This document shows positions 41,823 through 50,515 of a DNA stretch of 64,000 bases, piece by piece. The notes below the pieces were generated by a model that had not been told where the DNA came from, searched no databases, and worked only from the letters and a program-made list of their open reading frames with translations. How positions within the stretch are numbered: the first letter of the stretch is position 1; the number at the start of each line of letters is the position of its first letter. Origin of the DNA: Eggerthellaceae bacterium (GTDB lineage: Bacteria > Actinomycetota > Coriobacteriia > Coriobacteriales > Eggerthellaceae); contig CAJTDS010000004.1 of the NCBI GenBank assembly GCA_910575165.1, forward strand, positions 62,001 to 126,000, written 5' to 3'. Position numbers and translations under genes: made by a program.

Positions 41823-42192
41823 GGGGGCGACTGGTTTCGACATGGTATGTCCGAACCGGGGAGCAGGTCGTGGTCTCCTCGCCACGTTAAACAGGGGTAC
41901 CGTCAATTTAATTGGCAAGAACAACTCCTACAGCGCTTCTGCGCTGCCCATGGCTGCTTAATCGCGCCATGCCGTCAACTCCGGGTATTTCCCCGTCCCG
42001 GACGCGACGTCATCTCAGGGGAATGCGCTTCGGCACGTAGCCGGTATGGCCGAAGCTAAGACCGAACCGACTCGAGGGAGCGGCGTTTGCCGATGAACCT
42101 CCGCTTCCTCTAAACGCGATCAGCGGATAAGCTTGTAGAGCCTCGGGGAGGGTATAGTATGGACCGGAGTTCGATTCTCCGCGCCTCCACCA
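41823..42192 (+). ncRNA. ssrA: tmRNA
   Basis: Transfer-messenger RNA of about 370 bases. The 5' end GGGGGCGACTGGTTTCGACA and 3' end GGAGTTCGATTCTCCGCG then CCTCCACCA form the alanyl tRNA-like part; GGGGGCG pairs with CGCCTCC, and CCA is encoded. The tag ORF at 41915-41962 reads GKNNSYSASALPMAA and ends in TAA, though the exact resume codon is inferred. The tag ends in MAA rather than the common LAA or VAA. SmpB is encoded nearby on the other strand. Confidence 0.96.
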
Positions 42193-42203
42193 ATACGAAC
42201 GTT

Positions 42204-42244
42204 CGGCCGCTTTCCTGTTTCGCCAGGTGAGCGGCCGATTTTTT
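42204..42244 (+). terminator. ssrA terminator
   Basis: Arms CGGCCGCT (42204-42211) and AGCGGCCG (42230-42237), with additional CCTG/CAGG pairing inside, followed by a T-run. Confidence 0.85.
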
Positions 42245-42321
42245 ATGCATAGCGGCGGAATTGCGCAAAGAGCCGCTCCCCTCCGCCGCTGAAGCGTTTC
42301 CCCTTCTCCGGCAAAGCAAAT

Positions 42322-42437
42322 CTATTGAAGAATGGATTATTTGGTCACGGGAAAGCGAGAAGACTACCCGCTGTGAACTGGTGTTTTATCTGTTCTACCA
42401 GGTCAGAAGCTCAGCCAAAAAGTCCGTTTTTCAATAG
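42322..42437. repeat. 116-bp element bounded by 15-bp imperfect inverted repeats
   Basis: CTATTGAAGAATGGA (42322-42336) recurs as the reverse complement of 42423-42437 with two mismatches. The enclosed 86 bases have lower GC than the surroundings and no believable gene. It resembles a small non-coding mobile element (MITE-like) or a large stem-loop. No target-site duplication was seen. Confidence 0.45.
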
Positions 42438-42448
42438 GTTTTCTTGCC

Positions 42449-42545
42449 CCCGCAACACGGTGGCACGTGGAATCGTTCCCCACGCCGCTGTGGCCTACAC
42501 GCAGATGGGGGCGCCCGCAACATGGTGGCACGTGGAATCGTCCCC
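42449..42545. repeat. two 32-33 bp direct repeats
   Basis: Near-identical copies at 42449-42481 and 42514-42545, core CGGTGGCACGTGGAATCGT, are offset by 65 bases. They lie directly after the inverted-repeat element. The rest of 42246-42785 shows no gene. Confidence 0.7.
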
Positions 42546-42782
42546 TGCGCCATGTGCGTAGTGTCGCCTCTTGCGCCCTGCCAGCACTGCAGCGCACGGA
42601 GCCGTCGCACAGTGGCACGCGCGTTGCCTGCCGTGCCGCCCGCGCTCCTTGCGGGCGCTAGCTGCAGCTGGTCGCGGGCGTGCTCGCAAAGCCCACAGCT
42701 TCGTGGAATCTTGGTGCAATCGCGCCACGGGTGGCACAAGGTCCGATTCGCTCCGTATGCTGTGCCCAAGCTGTTGCTGAAA

Positions 42783-42791
42783 TGATACAAT
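42783..42791 (+). promoter_or_regulatory. promoter of the L,D-transpeptidase gene
   Basis: An extended -10 TGATACAAT (box 42786-42791) lies 40 bases before the start codon. No good -35 is seen. Confidence 0.45.
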
Positions 42792-42830
42792 GCGCTTTGC
42801 AAGTTGGATACGAGAGCGAGCAAACACAGC

Positions 42831-45122
42831 ATGAACGAAGACACCCCTCGCGGTCTCGACGAGCGCGCTGCACAAGCGGCCGCCGAAGACCAGCTGAAAG
42901 ATACCGCGGCCGACACTGCCGCTGTTCCGGCGGCCGACGTCGCCGCATCTGACCAGGCTGCCCAGGCGACGGATCTTCCGAAGGGCTCCAAGGGCAAGGC
43001 TTCGGGCTCCTCGAAGGCGTCCAAATCCGCCAAGTCTACCAAGGCGGCGAAATCGTCGCGTACGCGGAAATCACCGGAGGCTGCCGAGCGGACGACCGAG
43101 CGCGTCCTCGTTGACAGCGACGCGCCCGAGCAGTCTCCCGCCACCCCGCGTCAGAAGGCGGCGAGGGCCGCGAAAGCCTCCGGCACCGCCGAGGCTGCGC
43201 CTGCCGCTACGTCGCGTCGGAAAACCACGAAGGCCGCGAAAGGCGCCAGCGCCGACGATGCCGCGCCGGTTACAGCCTCGGCGCGCCAGAGGGCGGTCGA
43301 GGTGGCCGCGGCCGCCGAGTCGCGGCGGAAAGAGGCTGAAGCCGCCAGCGCTGCCGAGACTGCGCCTGTTTCCGCGCCTCTCCCTCGCGCGGCGCACGAG
43401 GCCGCTGCCGACGACACGGTCGAGATGGGGGTCGTGCCCGTCATATCGCCGGATGCGACCCAGGCCATGCCCCGAAGCCAAGCCTCGGCTGCTCCGGCGC
43501 CCGGCGTCACGAAGGCGTTCAAGATGCCCCCGGAGCGCGGTGCCGAAGGCCGCCGTTCGCAGCGTGGCCAGCAGCCCCGCTACCAGCAGTCGCCCGCTAG
43601 GCCCGCCGCCGTTGCCCCCATGCAGGTGACCGGCGAGTCCCCGGTGCGCCCGGTGGAGTGGGGCGCTCACGGCTCCGGCCACTCGAAGGGCAGGAAGAAG
43701 CGCAGCGCCCCCAAGATCTTGCTGCTCACGTTGGTGTCCATCCTCTGCGTGGCGGGGCTTGCCTATTCGGGGGTTGCCTTGTACTTCAGCGACCGATTCC
43801 TTCCCAACACCAACATCGGCAAGGTGGACGTGTCGCTTATGAGCGCCGCCGACGCGCAGAAGGCGTTGTCGAACTCGGTGTCGAACTACACGCTCAACAT
43901 CTCGGGCATGGGCTTCGACCGCACGCTGAACGCCACGGACATGGGGCTTTCCGTGGACACGTGGGACATCGTCGACACGGCTCTGTCGCACCAGGACAGC
44001 TGGCGTTGGATCCAGGAATGGGAGAAGCGCCACGACGAGACCGACATTTTGGTGGCCACCACCAACGAGGCGGGGCTTGCCGAAGCGGTCCGCAGCCTGG
44101 TGATCTCCTTCAACGACACGGTCAAAGGTCCCGTTGACGCCAACCTGGCTTACGATAGCGCCAAGGGAGCCTTCCTTGTGACGAAGGAGTCGGTAGGTCA
44201 GGCCCTGAACCCCGACGCCGTCATCGCCGCCGCTGACGAGGCCATCGCGCTTTTGAAGCCCAGCGTGACCCTTACCGAGGACGACCTGTTGCAGCCCACC
44301 GTCTTCTCCGACGACGAGCGCTTGAACACGGCGGCCCAGGAGGCCAACGCCATCGTAGGCAGCAAGCTGACGTTCACCCTATCCGATACCGAGGTGGCTA
44401 AGCTGGGGTCCGATGAGCTGACCCAGTGGATCACCTTGGGCGACGACTTGAAACCCACCCTGCGCGACGAAGAGGTGGATGCCTGGGCCCAGGATATGGC
44501 GGACGAGCTGAACACCATCGGCAAGCGCCGTACCTACACCCGCCCCGACGGCAAGCAGTTCACCGTGGAGGGGGGCACCTACGGCTGGGAGATCGAGACC
44601 GAGACGCTGGCCAACCAGGTGAAGGACATCCTTAAAGGCGGCGAGGCCGTGGAGCAGACCCTGGCCATTCCCACCGATTCCACGGGCTACGACTACACCA
44701 CGCCAGGCGGCCAGGACTGGGGCAAGCGCTACCTGGACATCGACCTGGGCGAGCAGCATGTCCGCTTCTACGACGACGATGGCAAGCTGGTGTGGGAGTC
44801 CGACTGCATCTCCGGCACCCCCGACGGCGAGCACGACACCTCCACCGGCGTGTTCTGGCTGAACAAGCCCGAAAGCCCCTCGAAGCTCATCGGCTACGAC
44901 TCCAACGGCGAGAAGGAGTACGAGACCGAAGTCACCTACTGGATGCCCTTCGACGGCATCAGCATCGGTCTGCACGACGCCGACTGGCAGACCGACGGCT
45001 TCGGCGGCGAGATGTACAAGGAGGGCTACGGAAGCCACGGGTGCGTCAACCTGCCCAAGGACAAGGCCCGCGAGCTTTACGGGCTCATCAAGTACAGCGA
45101 TGTTGTGGTGAGCCACTACTAG
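42831..45122 (+). CDS. membrane-anchored L,D-transpeptidase (YkuD) with PG-binding domain
   Basis: Envelope enzyme of 763 residues predicted to crosslink peptidoglycan peptides 3-3 or anchor proteins. Order: a low-complexity Ala/Lys/Ser-rich cytoplasmic tail of about 290 residues, one membrane helix (about 296-318), a domain resembling PG_binding_4 (about 330-610), and a C-terminal YkuD domain (about 625-760). The catalytic cysteine is in YGSHGCVNLP, with the upstream histidine in SIGLHDADW. The long cytoplasmic tail is unusual. An ATG at 42831 was chosen over a TTG at 42804, which would sit too close to the promoter; its ribosome binding site is weak. Confidence 0.9.
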   Translation: MNEDTPRGLDERAAQAAAEDQLKDTAADTAAVPAADVAASDQAAQATDLPKGSKGKASGSSKASKSAKSTKAAKSSRTRKSPEAAERTTERVLVDSDAPEQSPATPRQKAARAAKASGTAEAAPAATSRRKTTKAAKGASADDAAPVTASARQRAVEVAAAAESRRKEAEAASAAETAPVSAPLPRAAHEAAADDTVEMGVVPVISPDATQAMPRSQASAAPAPGVTKAFKMPPERGAEGRRSQRGQQPRYQQSPARPAAVAPMQVTGESPVRPVEWGAHGSGHSKGRKKRSAPKILLLTLVSILCVAGLAYSGVALYFSDRFLPNTNIGKVDVSLMSAADAQKALSNSVSNYTLNISGMGFDRTLNATDMGLSVDTWDIVDTALSHQDSWRWIQEWEKRHDETDILVATTNEAGLAEAVRSLVISFNDTVKGPVDANLAYDSAKGAFLVTKESVGQALNPDAVIAAADEAIALLKPSVTLTEDDLLQPTVFSDDERLNTAAQEANAIVGSKLTFTLSDTEVAKLGSDELTQWITLGDDLKPTLRDEEVDAWAQDMADELNTIGKRRTYTRPDGKQFTVEGGTYGWEIETETLANQVKDILKGGEAVEQTLAIPTDSTGYDYTTPGGQDWGKRYLDIDLGEQHVRFYDDDGKLVWESDCISGTPDGEHDTSTGVFWLNKPESPSKLIGYDSNGEKEYETEVTYWMPFDGISIGLHDADWQTDGFGGEMYKEGYGSHGCVNLPKDKARELYGLIKYSDVVVSHY

Positions 45123-45192
45123 GATGCGTCAACCGCTTCGCCGAAGCCCCGACGGACGGACGCGGTGCGGGTACGCGGTCTTCTTCGAATGC

Positions 45193-45226
45193 GAGGCCGG
45201 CCTCACACCACCGTGAGGTCGGCCTC
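45193..45226. terminator. bidirectional hairpin overlapping the ybaK 3' end
   Basis: Arms GAGGCCGGCCTCAC (45193-45206) and GTGAGGTCGGCCTC (45213-45226) form a 14-bp stem with one wobble and a 6-base loop, between the convergent transpeptidase and ybaK genes. It includes the last codons of ybaK. Confidence 0.65.
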
Positions 45227-45688
45227 CTGTATGCCGACCAGCCCCGCAAGGTCCTGGGGCGCCATGGTTATCTGGCAGCCGATGCGCCCTCCCGAGAAGG
45301 TAACCTGGTCGTAGAGCGAGGCCGTCTCGTCGATGAAGGTGGGGAAGGGCTTCTTCATTCCCAGCGGCGAGCATCCCCCGTGCACGTAGCCTGTGAGCCC
45401 TAGCAGCTCGCGGGAGCGGACCATGGCCACAGCTTTCTCCCCGCAGGCCCGGGCGGCCTTCTTCAGGTCCAGCTCGCAGGCCACGGGAATCATGAACACG
45501 TAGTGCTCGCCGGATTTTCCCTGGGTGACGAGGGTTTTGAACACGCTGTCCTGGTCAAGCCCCAGAAGCGAGGCTACCTCCACGCCCGAAAGCGCCCCGT
45601 CGGTTTCGAAGAAGCGCGTGCGATAGGGTAGGCTCGCTGCGTCGAGCAGCCGCATGGCGTTGGTCTTGCTGTCGTGTTCCTTGCTCAT
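45203..45688 (-). CDS. ybaK: YbaK/EbsC family Cys-tRNA(Pro) deacylase
   Basis: Editing enzyme of 161 residues that removes mischarged Cys from tRNA-Pro. Recognisable segments are AMRLLDAASLPYRTRFFET, DQDSVFKTLVTQGKSGEHYV, VHGGCSPLGMKKPFPTFID and SGGRIGCQITMAPQDL, with the conserved VFKTL lysine. The ATG at 45688 gives a normal family length; the open frame extends into the oppositely oriented murI. It is divergent from murI with a 69-base gap. Confidence 0.9.
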   Translation of the reverse strand: MSKEHDSKTNAMRLLDAASLPYRTRFFETDGALSGVEVASLLGLDQDSVFKTLVTQGKSGEHYVFMIPVACELDLKKAARACGEKAVAMVRSRELLGLTGYVHGGCSPLGMKKPFPTFIDETASLYDQVTFSGGRIGCQITMAPQDLAGLVGIQEADLTVV

Positions 45689-45744
45689 GGCGAAGATGGT
45701 ATGGCAGTCCCCGGGACTTTGCAAGGGCGCAGGCGGCGCTGGGG

Positions 45745-45750
45745 TATACT
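45745..45750 (+). promoter_or_regulatory. -10 box suggesting leaderless murI mRNA
   Basis: TATACT at 45745-45750 ends 7 bases before the murI ATG, and no ribosome binding site lies between. If used, transcription would start at or within a base of the start codon. No clear -35 at normal spacing. Confidence 0.4.
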
Positions 45751-45757
45751 GGTTACC

Positions 45758-46633
45758 ATGGAACGCATCGCAGACAACTCCTCCACGGCGCCCATCGGCC
45801 TGTTCGACTCGGGCTTCGGCGGGCTTACGGTTGCCAGGGACATCGCCCGGGCCCTGCCGAACGAGTCGCTTGTCTACTTGGGCGACTCGGCTCGGTGCCC
45901 CTACGGCCCCCGGTCGCTTTCCGAGGTCGACAGCTTCGTGCAGCAGATCGGCGGATGGCTTGTGGACCAGGGGGTGAAGTTGGTGGTTATTGCGTGCAAC
46001 ACCGCCACCGCTGCCGGATTGGTGCACGCCCAGCAGACGCTGCCGGTACCGGTGATCGGCGTGGTGCAGCCGGGTGCCCGGGCGGCCGTGCAGGCCACGA
46101 GAAACCGGCGCGTGGGCGTTATCGCCACAAAGGCCACCATCGAATCGAACATCTACACCGAGGCCATCCGCAACTTGGACGCCGGGATCACCGTGTTCTC
46201 TACGGCCACCCCCCGGTTCGTGGAGATTGCCGAGCTGGGTGTGCGTATGGCCGAGGGGCCTATAGAAGACTACACATCCATGGCGTCGAAAGTGTACGTT
46301 CGCCCCGCCTTCGAGGAGATAGCCCGCGAGTATTTGGAGCCGCTGCGCCGCTGCGAGGTGGACACGCTGGTTCTTGGCTGTACCCACTATCCGCTGCTGA
46401 AGGCGCTTATCGGAAGCGTGATGGGCCGCGGGGTCACCTTGGTGTCCTCGGCCCGCGAAACAGCTTCCGACGTCGCCGAGATCCTGCGCCGCCGCGGCCA
46501 GCTTGCCCCCGACTCGTCCGTGCCCGCCTACCGCTTCTTCACCACCGGAAACGACGCCGAGGAGTTCGCCGCCTTCGGGAGTCGGGCCTTCGGGTGTCCT
46601 ATAGAGGGCGCATCCACTGTGAGCTTCTCCTAG
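45758..46633 (+). CDS. murI: glutamate racemase
   Basis: Cofactor-independent racemase of 291 residues supplying D-glutamate for peptidoglycan. Both catalytic cysteines are in place: VVIACNTATAAG and LVLGCTHYPLL. IGLFDSGFGGLTV and YLGDSARCPYGPR are diagnostic. The ATG at 45758 is where homology begins. It is followed by rdgB and cca, a frequent arrangement (murI-rdgB). Confidence 0.96.
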   Translation: MERIADNSSTAPIGLFDSGFGGLTVARDIARALPNESLVYLGDSARCPYGPRSLSEVDSFVQQIGGWLVDQGVKLVVIACNTATAAGLVHAQQTLPVPVIGVVQPGARAAVQATRNRRVGVIATKATIESNIYTEAIRNLDAGITVFSTATPRFVEIAELGVRMAEGPIEDYTSMASKVYVRPAFEEIAREYLEPLRRCEVDTLVLGCTHYPLLKALIGSVMGRGVTLVSSARETASDVAEILRRRGQLAPDSSVPAYRFFTTGNDAEEFAAFGSRAFGCPIEGASTVSFS

Positions 46634-46688
46634 CGGCAGGTTCGCCGCCCGTCCTTGTCAGTCGCATCGAAGCGAAAGGGGCATCTTC

Positions 46689-47297
46689 GTGAAGACCGTC
46701 ATCATCGCCAGCAACAACGCCCACAAGGCCATCGAGATCGCCGAGGCGCTAGACTTTCCCGGTTGGGAGTTCCGAACCCTGCGCCAGGCCGGCATCAGCT
46801 CCGATCCGGCTGAGGACGCGGACACGTTTCTGGGCAACGCGCTCATCAAGGCGCGCTCGGCGTTCGCCGTGGCGCGCGAGGCCGGCTTGCGGGCTGCGGT
46901 GCTTGCCGACGACTCGGGACTGGAGGTGGATGCTCTCGGCGGGCAGCCGGGGGTGTACTCGGCCCGCTACGCCGGCGCCGACGGCGACGATGCGGCGAAC
47001 AACGCCAAGCTGCTCGCCGAGCTTCGGGACGTGCCCGACGAGCGCCGAAGCGCCCGGTTCGTGTGCACCTTGGCGTTCGTCGACGAGGACGGCTCCGAAA
47101 TCACGGCCCGGGGCACGGTGGAGGGGAGGATCGGGCACGAGCTGCGGGGCGAGGGCGGCTTCGGCTACGACCCGCTGTTCTTCCCCGACGCCTACGAAGG
47201 GAAGCTGTCGTTCGGGCAGGTTCCGGCGCAGGACAAACATGCGGTGTCCCATAGGGGCAACGCGCTGCGCCAGCTCAGAGAGCTGCTGGGGGCGTAA
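46689..47297 (+). CDS. rdgB: RdgB/HAM1 dITP/XTP pyrophosphatase
   Basis: House-cleaning enzyme of 202 residues that hydrolyses non-canonical purine triphosphates. Motifs: IIASNNAHKAIEI, GNALIKARSAFAVA, LADDSGLEVDALGGQPGVYS, GEGGFGYDPLFF and SHRGNALRQL. A GTG start with AAAGGGG. It lies 55 bases downstream of murI. Confidence 0.96.
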   Translation: MKTVIIASNNAHKAIEIAEALDFPGWEFRTLRQAGISSDPAEDADTFLGNALIKARSAFAVAREAGLRAAVLADDSGLEVDALGGQPGVYSARYAGADGDDAANNAKLLAELRDVPDERRSARFVCTLAFVDEDGSEITARGTVEGRIGHELRGEGGFGYDPLFFPDAYEGKLSFGQVPAQDKHAVSHRGNALRQLRELLGA

Positions 47298-48656
47298 GTG
47301 GAGCCTTCCGTGGTCTCGCCGGGCGCCCGGCTTGTCATCGAGGCGCTGGAGGACGCCGGGTTCGAGGCGTGGCTTGTGGGCGGCGCGGTGCGCGACGGGC
47401 TGCTGGGGCGTCCGGCTTCCGACGCCGACGTGGCCTCCTCGGCCCTCTGGCCCCAGGCGGCGCAGGCGCTGCGGCGCAGAGGGGTCGCCGTGCACGAGAC
47501 GGGTACGGCCCACGGCACCGTCACGGCCGTCGCCCAGAGGGAGCCGGTGGAGGTGACCACCTTCCGCAGCGACGGGGCCTATAGCGATGGGCGCCGTCCG
47601 GACGAGGTGCGTTTCGTGGGAAGCATCGAGGAGGACCTTGCCCGGAGGGATTTCACCGTCAACGCCATGGCCTATCATCCCCAACGCGGCCTGCGCGACC
47701 CCTTCGGCGGCCAGCGTGACGTCCTCTTGGGCGTGATCCGCGCCGTCGGCGATCCGGCTGCGCGCTTCTCCGAGGACGGGCTGCGGGTGCTGCGCGCCTG
47801 CCGCTTCTGCGCCCAGCTCGGTTTCACCGTAGAGGACGGGACGCTGGCAGCCATGCGGTCGTGCAAGTCCATGGTGTTGAACGTGGCGACCGAGCGCGTG
47901 ACCGATGAGCTCAACCGGCTGCTGACTGCGCCTTCTGCGGGCAAGGCGCTGCTGGAGACCTGGGACGTGCTGGCCGTGGTACTGCCCGAGCTGGTGGCCA
48001 TGGAAGGCCTTGACCAGCGCAACCCCCACCACTGCTACGACGTCTTGGCCCATACGGCGCGCGTGGTCGACGGCGTGGCGCCCAACGCGCTCGACCGCTG
48101 GCTGGCGCTTCTGCACGACGTGGCCAAGCCGGCTGCGTTCTTCGTCGACGAGAAGGGCGTGGGCCATTTCTACGGCCACGGGCGCTTGGGGCAGGCCATG
48201 GCCGGGGAGGTGCTGGGGCGGTTCTGCTTCTCCAGGGCTTTCGTCGACGACGTATGCCGGCTTGTCGCGATCCACGACGACGCGACGCCCACCACGGAGA
48301 AGGGCGCCGCCAGACTGGTGCGGTCCCTGGGGGGGCGCTTCGATTTGGCGCGGGCGCTTCTAGGGCTGCGGCGGGCCGACGGGCTGGCCCAGGCTGCGGG
48401 CGGCGCGCAGCGGGCCGAGGCGGCAACGCGTGCCCTGGAGCTTCTGGACGCCGTGCGGGCGACGGGCGAGCCGGTGGGCGTGGGCCAGCTTGCGATCGAC
48501 GGAAACGACGTTATGGCCTGCGGACTCGCGCAGGGCCCGCAGGTGGGGGTCGTGCTGCGCGAGCTGCTCGACCAGGTGATGGAGGGAAGCGTGCCGAACC
48601 GGCGCGACGATCTGCTTGCCCTTGTTCGGGCACAGGGAAAGGAGATGGGACGATGA
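47298..48656 (+). CDS. cca: CCA-adding tRNA nucleotidyltransferase
   Basis: Class II nucleotidyltransferase of 452 residues that adds or repairs the CCA end. The head has LVGGAVRDGLLGRPASDADVAS with the DxD-type metal ligands, RRDFTVNAMAYHP and the neck DGLRVLRACRFCAQLGF. An HD domain follows (HHCYDVLAHTARV, LLHDVAKPA, GHGRLG). The GTG start comes directly after the rdgB stop codon, and the stop overlaps the next gene by 4 bases. The tRNAs in this window encode CCA, so repair may be the main task. Confidence 0.94.
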   Translation: MEPSVVSPGARLVIEALEDAGFEAWLVGGAVRDGLLGRPASDADVASSALWPQAAQALRRRGVAVHETGTAHGTVTAVAQREPVEVTTFRSDGAYSDGRRPDEVRFVGSIEEDLARRDFTVNAMAYHPQRGLRDPFGGQRDVLLGVIRAVGDPAARFSEDGLRVLRACRFCAQLGFTVEDGTLAAMRSCKSMVLNVATERVTDELNRLLTAPSAGKALLETWDVLAVVLPELVAMEGLDQRNPHHCYDVLAHTARVVDGVAPNALDRWLALLHDVAKPAAFFVDEKGVGHFYGHGRLGQAMAGEVLGRFCFSRAFVDDVCRLVAIHDDATPTTEKGAARLVRSLGGRFDLARALLGLRRADGLAQAAGGAQRAEAATRALELLDAVRATGEPVGVGQLAIDGNDVMACGLAQGPQVGVVLRELLDQVMEGSVPNRRDDLLALVRAQGKEMGR

Positions 48657-49651
48657 ACCCGCTGTTCCAAGAGGCAACCTTCGACGACGTGCCGGCGTTC
48701 GGCATCGGGCACTACACCAACGACGATGCGCTTTCGGGATGCACCGTGATCGTGGCGCCCGAGGGAGCGGCCGGGTCGGTGGACGTGCGCGGAGGAGGGC
48801 CCGCCACCCGCGAGACGGACCTGCTCGAGCCCGAGAAGATGATCCAGAAGGTCCACGCCGTGGTGCTTTCGGGCGGCTCGGCCTTCGGGCTGGAGTCGGC
48901 TTGCGGCGTGGCCGAGGAGCTTTCCGGGCGCGGCATCGGCTTTCCCATAGCCGGGGCCTGCGTGCCCATCGTCCCTGCGGCGTGCCTGTTCGACCTGCCC
49001 ATGGGAAAGCCCTGGTGGCCGGATAAGTCGGCCGGCGCCCAAGCTGCCCGCGATGCGCTGGCGTTTGCCGGGGCGGCGCGCAAGGACGCCCCCGCCCAGG
49101 GATGCGTGGGGGCAGGTACCGGCGCCACGGTGGGCAAGATGGGCGACCCGCGCCGGGCCATGAAGGGCGGCTTCGGCTGGGCCGGGGCGAAGCTGGGGGC
49201 GCTGGCCGTTGTGGCGTGCGTCGCCGTGAACGCTGCAGGCAACGTGACCGACGGCCGCGGCGGCTGGATTGCCGGCACGCTCGGCGACGACGGCTCGGTG
49301 GTCGACCCGCTGCAGGCCTTCGCCGCCTGGCAGGCGCAGCAGACCGCAGCCGCAAGCGCCGGTGCCTGCGCGAACACCACCATCGGCTGCGTGCTCACCA
49401 ACGCCGCGCTCACCAAGACCCAGTGCAAGAAGGTGGCCCAGGTGGCTCACGACGGGTTCGCCCGGGCCATCTTCCCGGTGCATACCCAGGGCGACGGAGA
49501 CGCCATCTTCGCATTGGCCTCGGGGCCTGTGGAGGCCGATGCGGACGTGGTGTCCATCATGGCGGCCACGGCCATGGAGCAGGCCGTCCGCAACGGGGTG
49601 CTCTATGCGCATGGCGCCGCGGGGTTGAAGTCCGCAAGCGACCTTGGTTAG
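48653..49651 (+). CDS. P1 (S58/DmpA) family self-processing aminopeptidase
   Basis: DmpA-like N-terminal nucleophile peptidase of 332 residues. Recognisable are FGIGHYTNDDALSGCTVIVA, LSGGSAFGLESACGV, GTGATVGKMGD, and the autocleavage/nucleophile region ANTTIGCVLTNAALTK, whose Thr would be released by self-cleavage. Members remove N-terminal residues from small peptides or D-amino-acid amides. The ATG overlaps the cca stop (ATGA) and has AAAGGAG. The gap after it (49652-49802) shows a possible -10 TAGAAT at 49751-49756. Confidence 0.9.
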   Translation: MNPLFQEATFDDVPAFGIGHYTNDDALSGCTVIVAPEGAAGSVDVRGGGPATRETDLLEPEKMIQKVHAVVLSGGSAFGLESACGVAEELSGRGIGFPIAGACVPIVPAACLFDLPMGKPWWPDKSAGAQAARDALAFAGAARKDAPAQGCVGAGTGATVGKMGDPRRAMKGGFGWAGAKLGALAVVACVAVNAAGNVTDGRGGWIAGTLGDDGSVVDPLQAFAAWQAQQTAAASAGACANTTIGCVLTNAALTKTQCKKVAQVAHDGFARAIFPVHTQGDGDAIFALASGPVEADADVVSIMAATAMEQAVRNGVLYAHGAAGLKSASDLG

Positions 49652-49802
49652 CGTGCGGATATAGGAGCGCCTCGGTCAACCAAACGGAAACGTCCGCTCA
49701 TCAACAAGGTGCAACTTTTTCCACTGGCCGCCTGCGATTTACGAAGACGGTAGAATCGCTTTGTCGGTTTCGGGTCGCGAAGCCGGATGCAAGGAAGGCG
49801 GC

Positions 49803-50468
49803 ATGCACTGCGGGGGCGCGATGAACAGGCTTAAGCTGCATAGGCTTCACGAACTGGACGAGATCGGCTTCTTCAAGCCGAAGTCCTGGGGGTTCTGGCG
49901 CGCCGTCATCGTGTGCTTCTGCGCAGGCTGTATCGTGGGGCATTGGCTTGAGATTCCCTATTGCCTGTTCATGGACCGGTGCTTCGGCATCGTGTCGGAC
50001 GGTTACGCCGTGTGGACCGACCCGTGGTACCATCCCTATTGGGTGTACGGCTTCGGCGCGGTGGTCATGACGCTGGTGCTCGAGCCCTTCAAGGAATCCG
50101 TGGTGCGCCGGCGCAAGACCGTGTGGGGCGCCCTGCTGGAGACGTTTGCCTATTCGACTCTGCTGGCCATGGTTATGGAGCTCGTTATCGGTTGGCTGGT
50201 GAACCAGCCGGATGCGACGGGCGTGTACCCGTATTGGGACAACTCTCAGATGCCGTTGAATATCTTCGGTCAGGCATGGCTTGTCAACGACCTGGTCATA
50301 GGGCTTGTGGCGGTGTTCTACATCTGGATCATCTATCCGCTTGTGTGCGGGATGTTCGACGCAGTGGGCGCTCACTGGGGCTCCCGCGCCGCGAACGTGC
50401 TGTTCGCCGTCATCGTGGCGGTCTTCGCGCTGCTTTGCACGGCGTCCTACCTCCAGCTGGCGCTATAA
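49803..50468 (+). CDS. multi-pass membrane protein, CmpB-like (putative type IV ABC permease family)
   Basis: Hydrophobic protein of 221 residues with about six membrane helices. The layout with VGHWLEIPYCLFMDRCFGIV then WYHPYWVYGFGAVVMTLVLE and MPLNIFGQAW resembles the PF06541 (CmpB-like) family. Those proteins are labelled putative ABC transporters, but no ATPase is encoded here. The ATG at 49803 has AAGGAAGG; upstream starts in the same frame are less likely. Its stop codon overlaps the -10 box of the next gene. No function is known. Confidence 0.72.
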   Translation: MHCGGAMNRLKLHRLHELDEIGFFKPKSWGFWRAVIVCFCAGCIVGHWLEIPYCLFMDRCFGIVSDGYAVWTDPWYHPYWVYGFGAVVMTLVLEPFKESVVRRRKTVWGALLETFAYSTLLAMVMELVIGWLVNQPDATGVYPYWDNSQMPLNIFGQAWLVNDLVIGLVAVFYIWIIYPLVCGMFDAVGAHWGSRAANVLFAVIVAVFALLCTASYLQLAL

Positions 50469-50469
50469 T
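50464..50469 (+). promoter_or_regulatory. -10 box of the NYN gene
   Basis: Consensus TATAAT at 50464-50469 overlaps the stop codon of the preceding membrane gene and lies 46 bases before the NYN start. The -35 is not recognisable. Confidence 0.4.
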
Positions 50470-50515
50470 GGCATCTATTGTTTGAAACGCATTCTCCCAA
50501 GGAGCTGAACAGCCT

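Noticed and set aside
42325-42785. Short ORFs on both strands over the direct and inverted repeats
   Set aside because: Their sequences follow the repeat units, start sites lack ribosome binding sites, and no frame is consistently protein-like.
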